Below are positions 52,891-62,024 of a stretch of DNA of 64,000 nucleotides, piece after piece (the first letter of the stretch is position 1; each line of letters opens with the position of its first letter). A program made the translations under genes and the position numbers. The notes beneath the pieces were generated by a model. That model searched no databases and was not told where the DNA came from. It saw only the letters and a list, made by a program, of their open reading frames with translations. The stretch is from AP-15 sp963712825 (GTDB lineage Bacteria > Pseudomonadota > Alphaproteobacteria > ATCC43930 > CGMCC-115725). Location of the stretch: NCBI GenBank assembly GCA_963712825.1, contig CAVQJP010000005.1, positions 18,104 through 82,103 on the forward strand, read 5' to 3'.

Positions 52891-53274
52891 TCACGCGGCA
52901 TTTGCAACCGGGGGCGCCGCATCGAGCGCCGCCTGCGCGGTCGTGGCGATCGCCGCAAACGCGTCGGGCTCGCGGATCGCGATGTCCGACAACACCTTGC
53001 GGTCGAGATCGAGCCCGGCGAGCTTGATGCCGTGCATGAATTGCGAATAGGTCAGCCCGTGCTCGCGGGCGCCGGCGTTGATCCGCTGAATCCACAGCCC
53101 GCGAAAGTCGCGTTTTTTGTTGCGGCGGTCGCGATAGGCATAACGCAGCGCTTTCTCGACCTTCTCGATCGCGACGCGATAGGCGGTCGAGCCACGGCCG
53201 CGATAGCCCTTAGCGAGATCGAGGACCTTTTTGTGACGGGCGTGAGCCGTCACCCCACGTTTGACGCGCGCCAT
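52891..53274 (-). CDS. rplT: 50S ribosomal protein L20
   Basis: 127 residues. The full L20 pattern is seen: MARVKRGVTAHARHKKVLDLAKGY, the long basic helix TAYRVAIEKVEKALRYAYRDRRNKKRDFRGLWIQRINAGAR in pieces, and LSDIAIREPDAFAAI. It binds 23S rRNA and is needed for early 50S assembly. Four bases downstream of rpmI. The alanine-rich end AALDAAPPVANAA is an extension found in alphaproteobacteria. Confidence 0.98.
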   Translation of the reverse strand: MARVKRGVTAHARHKKVLDLAKGYRGRGSTAYRVAIEKVEKALRYAYRDRRNKKRDFRGLWIQRINAGAREHGLTYSQFMHGIKLAGLDLDRKVLSDIAIREPDAFAAIATTAQAALDAAPPVANAA

Positions 53275-53277
53275 GGC

Positions 53278-53481
53278 TCAGCTCCGCAGATACGGCATGT
53301 AGGTCAGGACGAGCTTGCTGTCGCCCTTTTCCATCGTCGTCGTGCCGCGCCGCAACCGCTTGCCCTGCTTCGACTTGCTGATCAGCCGGTGACGCTTGTA
53401 GCCCCAGTTGCGCTTGATCTTGCCGGCGCCGGTGCGGCCGAACCGCTTTTTGGCGCCGCTCTTGGTCTTAAGCTTGGGCAT
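53278..53481 (-). CDS. rpmI: 50S ribosomal protein L35
   Basis: 67 residues: MPKLKTKSGAKKRFGRTGAG, then KIKRNWGYKRHRLISKSKQ and LRRGTTTMEKGDSKLVLTYMPYLRS. This is the standard L35 length and pattern. It is followed at once by rplT and preceded by infC, with about 195 bases between infC and rpmI. Confidence 0.98.
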   Translation of the reverse strand: MPKLKTKSGAKKRFGRTGAGKIKRNWGYKRHRLISKSKQGKRLRRGTTTMEKGDSKLVLTYMPYLRS

Positions 53482-53676
53482 TCCACAATCCTGACGGCAG
53501 GCCGGTCGAGGGCTTCGCTGCGGCGGGCGGCACTACCGGTCCTGCCGTTTTGAGCCGCGCGTTATAGCGGCGCCCCGGCCCGAAAGCAAGCGAGCGCCGA
53601 CGGCGGAACGACATTGAGGCGATGCCGCCGGGCGATGCCCCGAGGGACGCCGTTGAGGGATGCCATTGGGGGGCGG

Positions 53677-54213
53677 TTATTTCGGCGACATCACCATCGT
53701 CATCTGCCGGCCTTCCATGCGCGGCATCTGCTCGACCTTGGCGACCTCCACAAGGTTGTCGCGGACCCGCACCAAGACGTCCATGCCGAGCTCCTGGTGC
53801 GCCAGCTCGCGCCCGCGGAACCGCATCGTCACTTTGACCTTGTCGCCTTCTTCAAGGAACTTGACCATGCTGCGCAGCTTGACGTCGTAATCGTGGTCGT
53901 CGATGCTGGGCCGCAGCTTGATTTCCTTGACTTCAATAATTTTTTGCTTTTTGCGAGCCTCGTTCTTTTTCTTTTGTTCTTCGTATTTGAATTTTCCGAA
54001 GTCGAGGATTTTGCACACCGGCGGCTCGGCGTTGGGCGCTATTTCGACCAGATCGAGACCGGCATCGGCAGCCATGGCGAGCGCTTCGTTGCGCCCGACG
54101 ACCCCGACCATGTTGCCCCGGTCGTCGACCAGGCGCACACGCGGCACGCCGATCTCCTCGTTGATCCGGGGCCCCTCGCGGGTTGGGGCCAAATTCATTG
54201 GTGGCCTGGGTAT
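53677..54213 (-). CDS. infC: translation initiation factor IF-3, probable AUA start
   Basis: Full-length IF-3: N-domain GPRINEEIGVPRVRLVDDRG, linker YEEQKKKNEARKKQK, C-domain KLRPSIDDHDYDVKLRSMVKFLEEGDKVKVTMRFRGRELAH in pieces. The first ATG (54198) has no ribosome site. Fifteen bases upstream in frame is ATA (54213-54211), with AAGGAGA ending 7 bases before it, giving the N-terminus (M)PRPPMNLAPTREG, which better matches related alphaproteobacterial IF-3. E. coli infC uses AUU for autoregulation, so a rare start is expected. Between thrS and rpmI. Confidence 0.95.
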   Translation of the reverse strand: MPRPPMNLAPTREGPRINEEIGVPRVRLVDDRGNMVGVVGRNEALAMAADAGLDLVEIAPNAEPPVCKILDFGKFKYEEQKKKNEARKKQKIIEVKEIKLRPSIDDHDYDVKLRSMVKFLEEGDKVKVTMRFRGRELAHQELGMDVLVRVRDNLVEVAKVEQMPRMEGRQMTMVMSPK

Positions 54214-54219
54214 CTAAAT

Positions 54220-54226
54220 TCTCCTT
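54220..54226 (-). promoter_or_regulatory. ribosome binding site fixing the AUA start of infC
   Basis: On the minus strand AAGGAGA lies about 7 bases before the ATA at 54213. The alternative ATG at 54198 is 22 bases away, too far for this site. ATT in AATTTAG is followed by an in-frame TAG and is excluded. Confidence 0.65.
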
Positions 54227-54263
54227 TTGATGGTGAGCACGCCGCCCGACTTTTTCGGCTCCG

Positions 54264-56237
54264 TCAGCTTGCCGACGGAACCGTTGCCTCCTGCGACAAT
54301 CTAGCAACCGCGTCGCCAAGCGCAAGGGCTTCCTGCTCGCCGCCGCCGAGCCGGCGCAGCGCGACGGCGCGGCTCGCCGCTTCGCGGCGGCCGACAACCA
54401 GCATGACCGGCACCTTGGCGAGGCTGTGCTCGCGTACCTTGTAGCTGATCTTTTCGTTGCCGGCGTCGAGCACCGCGCGCAGCCCTGCGCTATGACAGGC
54501 GCGCACGACCTCGGCGGCGTAATCGGCGGCCTCCGAGGTGATCGAGGCGACGACGACCTGCACCGGGGCGAGCCACAGCGGGAAACGCCCGGCATAATGC
54601 TCGATCAGGATGCCGATGAAGCGCTCCATCGAGCCGAAGATCGCGCGGTGCAGCATGACCGGGACGTGGCGCGCGCCGTCTTCGCCGACATAGGAGGCGC
54701 CGAGCCGCTCGGGCATGTTGAAGTCGAGCTGCAGGGTGCCGCATTGCCAGTCGCGGCCGAGCGCGTCGCGCAGATGGAATTCGAGCTTGGGCCCGTAAAA
54801 GGCGCCCTCGCCGGGGCTCAGCGTATAGGCGAGCCCGGCCGCCGCGACTGCGTCCATCAGACTGCGCTCGGCGTGGTCCCAGATCGCGTCGCTGCCGGTG
54901 CGCGGGGTCGGCCGGTCGGCGAATTTGATCGCCACATCCTCGAACCCGAAATCCTTGTAGACCGACAACAGCAGCCGGCAGAACGCGACCAACTCGGCGG
55001 TGATCTGGTCCTCGGTGCAGAAGATGTGGGCGTCGTCCTGGATGAACGCGCGCACCCGCATGATGCCGTGCAACGCACCCGAAGGTTCGTTGCGCGTGCA
55101 GCTGCCGAATTCGGCGAGCCGCATCGGCAGATCGCGATAGCTGCGCAGCCGGTCGCGAAAGATCAGCACGTGGCCCGGGCAGTTCATCGGCTTGACCGCC
55201 AGCACCCGCTCGTCGCGGCTTTCGGCGATGAACATGTTCTCGCGGAAATTCTCCCAATGCCCGGTTTTCTCCCACAGGCTGCGGTCGAGCAGCTGCGGTC
55301 CCTTGACCTCGAGATAGCCGGCAGCATCGAGCCGCGCCCGCAAATAACTTTCGATGATGCGGAACAGCGTCCAGCCTTTGGGATGCCAAAAGACGCTGCC
55401 GACCGCCTCCTCGCCGAGATGGAACAGGTCGAGCTCGCGGCCGAGCCGGCGATGGTCGCGGCGCTCGGCTTCCTCGAGGCGGAACAGATGCTGGTCGAGG
55501 TCCTTCTGCGAGGCCCAGGCGGTGCCGTAGACGCGCTGCAGCTGCGCGTTCCGGGCGTCGCCGCGCCAATAGGCGCCGGCCACGTTGGTCAGCTTGAACG
55601 CCTGGCCGAGATGGCCGGTCGACGGCAGATGCGGACCGACGCACAGATCGACAAAATCGCCCTGCCGATAGACGCTGATCTCGTCGGCTGCCGGGATCTC
55701 GCCGACGTACTCGGCCTTGTAGCGCTCGCCGATGCCGGCGAAAAATGCGACAGCGGCGTCGCGGTCCCACACTTCGCGGGTGATCTTTTCGTCACGCCGG
55801 ACGATATCGCGCATCCGCGCCTCGATCTGTTCGAGGTCTTCGGGCGTAAACGGTTCGGCGCGCGCGAAATCGTAATAAAAGCCGGTCTCGGTCGCTGGGC
55901 CGAACGTGACCTGCGTCTCGGGATAGAGCTCCTTGACCGCCTCGGCCATGACGTGCGCGGCGTCGTGCCGCAGGATTTCGAGCCCCTCCGGGGTGTCGCG
56001 GGTGATGATCGCGACCGCGGCGTCGTGGTCGATCGTGGTGGCGAGGTCGCGCAGCCGTCCGTCGATCCGCGCGGCAATCGCTGCCTTGGCAAGGCCCGGC
56101 CCGATCGCGGCGGCGACGTCGGCGCCGCTCGCTGTTGCGGGAAACGCGCGGCGCGCGCCGTCGGGCAGGGTGACGATAACCGGCGCGGCGGCCGCCTTGC
56201 CGATTTCCGAGTAGAGGACGTGTTCGGCGTTGCTCAT
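54264..56237 (-). CDS. thrS: threonyl-tRNA synthetase
   Basis: 657 residues, class II synthetase. N-terminal TGS domain (VIVTLPDGARRAFPATASGADVAAAIGPGLAKAA), the editing domain with HDAAHVMAEAVKELYP and the zinc-dependent C/H set, and the catalytic core: motif 2 SCTRNEPSGALHGIMRVRAFIQDDAHIF in pieces, motif 3 HVPVMLHRAIFGSMERFIGILIEHYAG in pieces. The C-terminal anticodon domain starts WLAPVQVVVASI. First gene of the translation cluster. It also contains the MNCPGH zinc-ligand Cys. Confidence 0.98.
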   Translation of the reverse strand: MSNAEHVLYSEIGKAAAAPVIVTLPDGARRAFPATASGADVAAAIGPGLAKAAIAARIDGRLRDLATTIDHDAAVAIITRDTPEGLEILRHDAAHVMAEAVKELYPETQVTFGPATETGFYYDFARAEPFTPEDLEQIEARMRDIVRRDEKITREVWDRDAAVAFFAGIGERYKAEYVGEIPAADEISVYRQGDFVDLCVGPHLPSTGHLGQAFKLTNVAGAYWRGDARNAQLQRVYGTAWASQKDLDQHLFRLEEAERRDHRRLGRELDLFHLGEEAVGSVFWHPKGWTLFRIIESYLRARLDAAGYLEVKGPQLLDRSLWEKTGHWENFRENMFIAESRDERVLAVKPMNCPGHVLIFRDRLRSYRDLPMRLAEFGSCTRNEPSGALHGIMRVRAFIQDDAHIFCTEDQITAELVAFCRLLLSVYKDFGFEDVAIKFADRPTPRTGSDAIWDHAERSLMDAVAAAGLAYTLSPGEGAFYGPKLEFHLRDALGRDWQCGTLQLDFNMPERLGASYVGEDGARHVPVMLHRAIFGSMERFIGILIEHYAGRFPLWLAPVQVVVASITSEAADYAAEVVRACHSAGLRAVLDAGNEKISYKVREHSLAKVPVMLVVGRREAASRAVALRRLGGGEQEALALGDAVARLSQEATVPSAS

Positions 56238-56514
56238 GTTCGATGCGTATCCGCGAACGTCGCTCCGAGGTGATGTCGCCTCGGATCAGGCCAAACCGCT
56301 TGACCCAGCACCTTAAATCGCAGCAACCGCAGCGGCGGGCAAGGCCCGGCTCGCTTTAGATCGCGGAACCGGTTCCCGGATTGAGAAGGGTGCCCTGCAC
56401 GCCCCTGCGGAGTGGCCTCTTGACGGCATTGGAGCCGCGGTCTACTAGGATTGCGACTTATTCGCATTTTGGAGATTTCTCGCGAATTTATGCAGGTCTA
56501 AAGGAGCTGCTTCG

Positions 56515-57030
56515 ATGGGGTTTGGCGTCTGGGGCTGTTCGGTCGGGAGGGTCGCCTCTCTTGCAGCGCCGCTGCTGGCGACTGCGCTGCTCCAGGCAGG
56601 CTCGGCCTGGGGCGCGGAAAGCACCGGTGTGCTGGCAACGCTCCATCGCCATGTCACCCGCGCCACCACCGTACCCGAGAATGGCGATCTCAACCCGGTC
56701 ATCCCGGGGAGCGCGCATGTGCGCCTTGCCGCCGCGGCGAGCAATGACGGCGCGCAAATTCTACGCCGGCCCTATTCGTATAATGACGGGGTCGACTTCA
56801 CCGCCGAGCGCTGGCCGCCATGGCGCCAGGGCACTGAATACGACGCCGGGCTGTTTTTTGTCTGCTACCAGCGCGACGCCCGCACCGGCTTCGTCAAGAT
56901 ATTCGAAAAGATGGCAAAGTTCGACATGCTGAACCAGTTCGCGACCCACACCGGGGGCGGCCTCTTCGCCTGCCCCGGCGGGATCGCCAGAGGCGAGTTT
57001 ATCGGCCAGCGGCTGTTCGACGCGGCCTAG
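56515..57030 (+). CDS. exported C-terminal portion of a DyP-type peroxidase
   Basis: 171 residues. N-terminus MGFGVWGCSVGRVASLAAPL with ALLQAGSAWGAES looks like an export signal. From about residue 55 the sequence is the C-terminal third of dye-decolourising peroxidases: VIPGSAHVRLAAAASNDGAQILRRPYSYNDGV, with the proximal haem His in AHVR, then AGLFFVCYQRDARTGFVKIFEKMAKFDMLNQFATHTGGGLFACP and GEFIGQRLF. The GxxDG distal motif and the first two thirds of the family are absent, so classical peroxidase activity is unlikely. Either a remnant with a new signal or a novel mini-protein. Confidence 0.72.
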   Translation: MGFGVWGCSVGRVASLAAPLLATALLQAGSAWGAESTGVLATLHRHVTRATTVPENGDLNPVIPGSAHVRLAAAASNDGAQILRRPYSYNDGVDFTAERWPPWRQGTEYDAGLFFVCYQRDARTGFVKIFEKMAKFDMLNQFATHTGGGLFACPGGIARGEFIGQRLFDAA

Positions 57031-57102
57031 CGCGGCGCACCAAGCCCGACGAGCCTCGCTGCGAAGTCGGGCTTGCCTTTTGGCCGAGACGTCGGCCTGG
57101 GG

Positions 57103-57423
57103 CTAAGGCAGTAATGCTGCCCCGGGGGCTTCGGTGGCGCTGGCGAGCTGCGCCTGGGTGGCGGCGAGCTCGCGCGCCAGGGCTTCATTCTGCCGCCGGC
57201 ATTGGCGGAGCTGGCGCCGTCGGCGGCGTCCCCTGATCCAGGCCGCAACGGCGCCGATCGCAAAGCCAAAAAACAACGCGACCAGCACGACCAGGTAGAG
57301 CGGCGCCTGCGCCAGAAACGGCAGCGGCCACAACCCCAGCGCCACAGTCTCGCGGTTCGATGCGGCAAAGAGGCTGACGAGCGCCGCAATGACGATGACA
57401 AACGCCCAATAGGCGGCCCGCAC
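57103..57423 (-). CDS. LapA-like (DUF1049) membrane protein
   Basis: 106 residues: two membrane helices (YWAFVIVIAALVSLFAASN and LYLVVLVALFFGFAIGAVAAWI) and a basic coiled-coil tail RGRRRRRQLRQCRRQNEALARELAATQAQLA. This is the lipopolysaccharide assembly protein A/DUF1049 layout. It follows ihfB on the same strand by about 28 bases, the usual alphaproteobacterial neighbourhood after rpsA-ihfB. Confidence 0.87.
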   Translation of the reverse strand: MRAAYWAFVIVIAALVSLFAASNRETVALGLWPLPFLAQAPLYLVVLVALFFGFAIGAVAAWIRGRRRRRQLRQCRRQNEALARELAATQAQLASATEAPGAALLP

Positions 57424-57451
57424 CCGCCGCCTCCCGTTTGCTGAGCGATGC

Positions 57452-57739
57452 TTACGGCGCGTCCTGGTTCAAACGGTCGCGCAGCTGCTTGCCGGTCTTA
57501 AAGAATGGGATGTGTTTTTCGGCGACGCGCACGCTGTCGCCGGTGCGCGGGTTGCGGCCGACGCGGGCGTCGCGCCGTTTGACCGAAAACGCACCAAACC
57601 CGCGCAGCTCGACCCGGTCGCCGCGCGCCAAGGCCGCCGCGATCTCATCGAAGATGGCGGTGACGATGACCTCGACATCGCGCTGATATAGATGCGGGTT
57701 GGCTTCGGACAGCTTTTGCACCAGCTCCGATTTTGTCAT
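57452..57739 (-). CDS. ihfB: integration host factor beta subunit
   Basis: 95-residue HU/IHF family DNA-bending protein. MTKSELVQKLSEANPHLYQRDVEVIV is IHF-beta-like; GRVELRGFGAFSVKRRDARVGRNPRTGDSV is the DNA-binding arm, with the proline that intercalates in RNPRTG; the end VAEKHIPFFKTGKQLRDRLN is diagnostic for beta. Downstream of rpsA with 150 bases between, the standard rpsA-ihfB order. Confidence 0.96.
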   Translation of the reverse strand: MTKSELVQKLSEANPHLYQRDVEVIVTAIFDEIAAALARGDRVELRGFGAFSVKRRDARVGRNPRTGDSVRVAEKHIPFFKTGKQLRDRLNQDAP

Positions 57740-57890
57740 TGCGCCGCCGCTCCCTGCTTTCGGCTATGAGCCGAGCGTGCCAAAGCGCCGGCGGCGGGTC
57801 AAGATCGGGATCGTCCCGCCGCCCGGCTACGCCCGACTCCCCTCGCCGTCACTGCGAGGGGGGCGCCGCCGGCTCAGCTGCCGGCGTCGC

Positions 57891-59633
57891 TCAGCTGTCG
57901 TCGTCGGTCTCGGCCTGCCGTTCGGCATCCTGGCGGCGGGCGCGATTGATCGCCGCGCCGAGAATGTCGCCGAGGCTGGCACCCGAATCCGACGAGCCGA
58001 ACTCGGCCATCGCCCGCTTTTCCTCGTCAACCTCGCGGGCCTTGATCGACAGGGTCACCTTGCGCGTGGCGCGGTCGATGGTCGTGATCTTGGCATCGAC
58101 CTTTTCGCCGACGGCGAAGCGATCCGGTCGCTGCTCGCTGCGGTCGCGCGACAATTCCGACTTGCGGATAAAGCCGAGCAGGCCGTCGCCGACCGTCACC
58201 TCGACCCCGCCCTCGGTGATCCCGGCCACCGTGCCAGTCACCACCTCGCCCTTGCGCAGCTTGGTCATCCCGGTTTCGAACGGATCGGTTTCGAGCTGCT
58301 TGATGCCGAGGCTGATGCGCTCCTTCTCGCCGTCGACGTCGAGCACCTTGACGCGGACGAGCTCGCCCTTGTGAAAGGCGTCGAGCGCATCCTCGCCCGG
58401 CCGGTTCCAGTCGATGTCGGACAGGTGGACCATGCCGTCGATGTCGCCGGGCAGGCCGATGAACAGCCCGAACTCGGTGATGTTGCGGATTTCGCCCTCA
58501 ACTTCGCTGCCGATCGGGTGCTCGTCGGCAAAGCTGTCCCACGGATTGGCCAGGGTCTGCTTGAGGCCGAGGCTGATGCGCCGCTTTTGCGGGTCGACAT
58601 CGAGCACCATGACCTCGACCTCCTGGCTGGTCGAGACGATCTTGCCGGGATGAACGTTCTTTTTGGTCCAGCTCATCTCGGAGACATGGACCAGCCCCTC
58701 GACCCCCGGCTCCAATTCGACAAAGGCGCCGTAATCGGTAATGTTGGTGACGCGGCCGCGGAACTTGGCGCCGGCCGGGTATTTCAGGTCGACGCCTTCC
58801 CACGGGTCGGCTTCGAGCTGCTTCATGCCGAGCGAGATGCGCTGGGTCTCGGGGTTGAAGCGGATCACCTGCACCTTGACGTTCTGCCCGATGTTGAGCG
58901 CCTCGGACGGATGGTTGATGCGCCGCCAGGCGATGTCGGTGACGTGCAAGAGGCCGTCGACCCCGCCCAGATCGACAAAGGCGCCGTAATCGGTGATGTT
59001 CTTGACGACGCCGTTGAGGACCTGGCCCTCCTTGAGGCTCGCGACCAGCTCGGAGCGCTGCTCGGCGCGGCTCTCCTCGAGCACTGCGCGGCGCGACACG
59101 ACGATGTTGCCGCGGGAGCGGTCCATCTTCAGAATCTGAAACGGCTGCTGCGATCCCAAAAGCGGGGTGATGTCGCGCACCGGGCGGATGTCGACCTGGC
59201 TGCCGGGCAAAAACGCCACCGCGCCGTTGAGGTCGACCGTGAACCCGCCCTTGACCCGGCCAAAGATCACCCCGGTTACCCGCTCATTCGCCTGAAAGCT
59301 CTTTTCGAGCAGGGTCCAGGCCTCCTCGCGCCGCGCCTTTTCGCGCGACAGCTGGGCCTCGCCGTTTTTGTCCTCCATGCGTTCGAGGAAGACTTCGACG
59401 GTGTCGCCGACATGGAGGGCGGGCTCGCCGCCTCCGGCAGCGAATTCCTTGAGCGGGACGCGGCCTTCCGATTTGAGACCGACATCGATCAGCACGGCGT
59501 CGTTCTCGACGGCAATCACCCGGCCTTTGACGACCGTGCCTTCGAGACCGTTGACCATGCCCAGGGATTCATCGAGAAGCGCGGCGAAATTCTCCTTCGC
59601 GGGCGCCTCCATGGTTTGCGTTGCCAGTGCCAT
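57891..59633 (-). CDS. rpsA: 30S ribosomal protein S1
   Basis: 580 residues with six S1/OB-fold repeats. Typical stretches include VKGRVIAVENDAVLIDVGLKSEGRVPLKEF, GVVKNITDYGAFVDLGGVDGLLHVTDIAW, GRVTNITDYGAFVELEPGVEGLVHVSEMSW and GEIRNITEFGLFIGLPGDIDGMVHLSDIDW, each at about 85-residue spacing. C-terminal acidic tail QAETDDDS. It lies 150 bases after cmk in the order aroA-cmk-rpsA-ihfB. Confidence 0.98.
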   Translation of the reverse strand: MALATQTMEAPAKENFAALLDESLGMVNGLEGTVVKGRVIAVENDAVLIDVGLKSEGRVPLKEFAAGGGEPALHVGDTVEVFLERMEDKNGEAQLSREKARREEAWTLLEKSFQANERVTGVIFGRVKGGFTVDLNGAVAFLPGSQVDIRPVRDITPLLGSQQPFQILKMDRSRGNIVVSRRAVLEESRAEQRSELVASLKEGQVLNGVVKNITDYGAFVDLGGVDGLLHVTDIAWRRINHPSEALNIGQNVKVQVIRFNPETQRISLGMKQLEADPWEGVDLKYPAGAKFRGRVTNITDYGAFVELEPGVEGLVHVSEMSWTKKNVHPGKIVSTSQEVEVMVLDVDPQKRRISLGLKQTLANPWDSFADEHPIGSEVEGEIRNITEFGLFIGLPGDIDGMVHLSDIDWNRPGEDALDAFHKGELVRVKVLDVDGEKERISLGIKQLETDPFETGMTKLRKGEVVTGTVAGITEGGVEVTVGDGLLGFIRKSELSRDRSEQRPDRFAVGEKVDAKITTIDRATRKVTLSIKAREVDEEKRAMAEFGSSDSGASLGDILGAAINRARRQDAERQAETDDDS

Positions 59634-59785
59634 TCCTTCTCCTCGACCCCGCAGCGGTAGACCGGCCCCGCCGGGATCGGCGCGGAGCCTGCAGCCGCCG
59701 GCGCTTCGGGCGCGGCCGCATCGACCCGGTCCTGCGGGTCGCGACGCCAGCCTACGACAACTCTACACGAGTTCCGAGCGCGGCG

Positions 59786-60511
59786 TCAGCGCGAACCACC
59801 GAGCGCGCGTGCAACAATCTCGGACACGCCCGCCAGCACCGCATCGGGGTCGAGCGCCGTCGTGTCGATAATGACGGCGTCGACAGCGGCGGCCAACGGA
59901 GCCGCCCGGCGTCCGGCGTCGCGCGCGTCGCGTTCGGTCAATTCCTGCAGGACATTCTCGTATATAGCCGCGGCCCCACCCGCCCGCAACTCGTCGAGGC
60001 GGCGTCGCGCGCGGATTTGCAGCTCGGCGGTGACGAACAATTTGACATCGGCTGACGGGCACACGACCGAGCCGATGTCGCGTCCGTCGAGGACGGCACC
60101 CCGCGCCGGCGCTGGCGGCTGCGCTGCAAACCGCCGCTGAAATTCGAGCAATGCCCGGCGAACATCGGGATTTGCGGCGACGATCGAGGCGGCGCCGGCG
60201 ACCGCTTCGCCGCGCAGCCGCGGTTCCGACAGGGTTTGCCGGTCGACGCGGCGGGCCGCCGCCGCCGCCGCCGCCGGGTTGGCGGGATCGCCGCCGCTGT
60301 CGAGCACGAGAAACGCCGTTGCCCGGTACAAGGTCCCGGTGTCGAGGTGGGCGAACCCGAAGCGCTCGGCGAGCCGCCGTGCCAAGGTTCCTTTCCCCGA
60401 CGCCGCCGGTCCGTCGATCGCGACGACAAACGGGCGGTGCGCCTCACCCTCGGGCTGGCGCGGGTCCGTCCGTCGCCCGGCTTGCGCAGTGAGGGACGCG
60501 GCGCGGCTCAC
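59786..60511 (-). CDS. cmk: cytidylate kinase
   Basis: 241 residues, phosphorylating CMP/dCMP. P-loop VVAIDGPAASGKGTLARRLAERFG, LDTGTLYRATAFLVL, and the CMP-binding DGRDIGSVVCPSADVKLFVTA are complete. Start chosen as GTG at 60511, which overlaps the aroA stop (GTGA); this adds about 25 residues before the P-loop, and no better start exists. Alanine-rich stretch ANPAAAAAAARRVD is unusual but in frame. Confidence 0.95.
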   Translation of the reverse strand: MSRAASLTAQAGRRTDPRQPEGEAHRPFVVAIDGPAASGKGTLARRLAERFGFAHLDTGTLYRATAFLVLDSGGDPANPAAAAAAARRVDRQTLSEPRLRGEAVAGAASIVAANPDVRRALLEFQRRFAAQPPAPARGAVLDGRDIGSVVCPSADVKLFVTAELQIRARRRLDELRAGGAAAIYENVLQELTERDARDAGRRAAPLAAAVDAVIIDTTALDPDAVLAGVSEIVARALGGSR

Positions 60512-61866
60512 CTTATTTCGGCGATCGCGCCGCCGAGCCGGCCGATCAGCGGGACGAAATCGGGAAAGCTGGTGGCGATCGGGGCGCCGTCGTCGACCCG
60601 TACCGGGCGGCGGGCGGCGAGCCCGAGCACCAGAAACGCCATCGCGATCCGGTGGTCGAGGCGGGTGGCGATCACAGCCCCCCCTTCGGGCGGGCCGCCG
60701 TTGCCGTCGACGATCAGATCGTCGCCGTCGACCGTCACCCGCACCCCGCAAGCGGCAAGCCCGGCGGCGACCGCCGACAGCCGGTCGCTCTCCTTGACCC
60801 TGAGCTCGGCGAGCCCGCGCATGACGGTGCGGCCGCGCGCGCTGGCGGCGGCAACGGCGAGGATCGGGTATTCGTCGATCATCTTGGGGGCGCGCTCCGC
60901 CGGGATGTCGGCGCCGTTCAAGCTCCCGGCGCGCGCCCGGAGGTCGGCGACCGGCTCGCCGCCCGCTTCGCGCTCGTTCAGGAAGGCGACATCGGCGCCC
61001 ATTTCGCGCAGGCAGTCGAGCAGCCCGGCGCGCAACGGGTTGAGACCGACGCCCTCGATCGTAACCTCGGACCCCGGCACGATCAGCGCCGCGACCAGCG
61101 GAAACGCGGCGGAGGAGATGTCGCCCGGCACCACGATCGGCGCCGCCCTGAGCTCGGGAAACCCCGCGACCGTGATGCGCAGGCCGCCGCCCGCCGCCGG
61201 CTCGGTCACCACCGTGCCGCCAAAATGGCGCAGCATGCGCTCGGTGTGGTCGCGCGTCGCCTGCGGCTCGACCACGGTTGTCGCCCCCGGCGTGTTGAGC
61301 CCGGCGAGCAACACCGAAGACTTGACCTGGGCCGAGGGCACCGGCAGCCGGTATTCGATCGGGATCGGGCTCGTCGCCCCGGTCACCGCGAGCGGCAGGC
61401 GGGCGCCCTCGCGGGAGAGGAAATGCGCGCCAAACCGGCTCAAGGGTTCGGTGACCCGCCCCATCGGGCGTCGCCGCAGCGACCCGTCGCCGGTCACAAA
61501 CGCGGTCAGCGGATGGGTCGCCAGAATGCCGAGCAACAGCCGCGCCGAGGTCCCGGAATTGCCGAGATCGAGCATGTCGTCGGGCTCGGCAAGGCCGCCG
61601 ACGCCGACCCCGTCGACCACCCATTTGCCGTCGCCTGCGGGTGCGGCCTGGGCCCCGAGCGCGTTCAACGCCGCGGCGGTGGCGAGCACGTCCTCGCCTT
61701 CGAGCAGCCCGCTGATCTCGGTGCGGCCGACGGCGAGCGCGCCCAGCATCAGCGCCCGGTGCGAGATCGACTTGTCGCCGGGAACCCGGACCCGGCCCGA
61801 CAGCGGCGCTGGCGGCCGGGTCGCCTCGAGCGGCGCGGGCGGCGGGTTGGAGGAAGAGTGGGCCAT
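60508..61866 (-). CDS. aroA: 3-phosphoshikimate 1-carboxyvinyltransferase (EPSP synthase)
   Basis: 452 residues, sixth step of the shikimate pathway. PGDKSISHRALMLGALA near 29-45, LGNSGTSARLLLGIL near 101, RDHTERMLRHFGG, PGDISSAAFPLVAALIVPG and the catalytic DEYPILAVAAASARGRT are all conserved. The PEP-site glycine (in GNSGTS) is present, so glyphosate sensitivity cannot be judged here. Translationally coupled to cmk. Divergent from the TIGR02300 gene with about 160 bases between. Confidence 0.97.
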   Translation of the reverse strand: MAHSSSNPPPAPLEATRPPAPLSGRVRVPGDKSISHRALMLGALAVGRTEISGLLEGEDVLATAAALNALGAQAAPAGDGKWVVDGVGVGGLAEPDDMLDLGNSGTSARLLLGILATHPLTAFVTGDGSLRRRPMGRVTEPLSRFGAHFLSREGARLPLAVTGATSPIPIEYRLPVPSAQVKSSVLLAGLNTPGATTVVEPQATRDHTERMLRHFGGTVVTEPAAGGGLRITVAGFPELRAAPIVVPGDISSAAFPLVAALIVPGSEVTIEGVGLNPLRAGLLDCLREMGADVAFLNEREAGGEPVADLRARAGSLNGADIPAERAPKMIDEYPILAVAAASARGRTVMRGLAELRVKESDRLSAVAAGLAACGVRVTVDGDDLIVDGNGGPPEGGAVIATRLDHRIAMAFLVLGLAARRPVRVDDGAPIATSFPDFVPLIGRLGGAIAEIR

Positions 61867-62024
61867 GGAAGGCAGCCCCGCGAAACAGAGGTTGACGGTT
61901 GCGGCGGCGGCTTGCGCCGCCCATATCGGGGGCCGAGAACGCGCCGCACGATTTGCTTTTGACAGGGTGGCGTCCCTGTGGCAATGGCGCCCTGACCGAT
62001 CCCCGACACAGATGGAGCTAAAAG

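Noticed and set aside
57699..59660. 653-codon plus-strand frame
   Set aside because: Antisense of rpsA; no motifs of its own.
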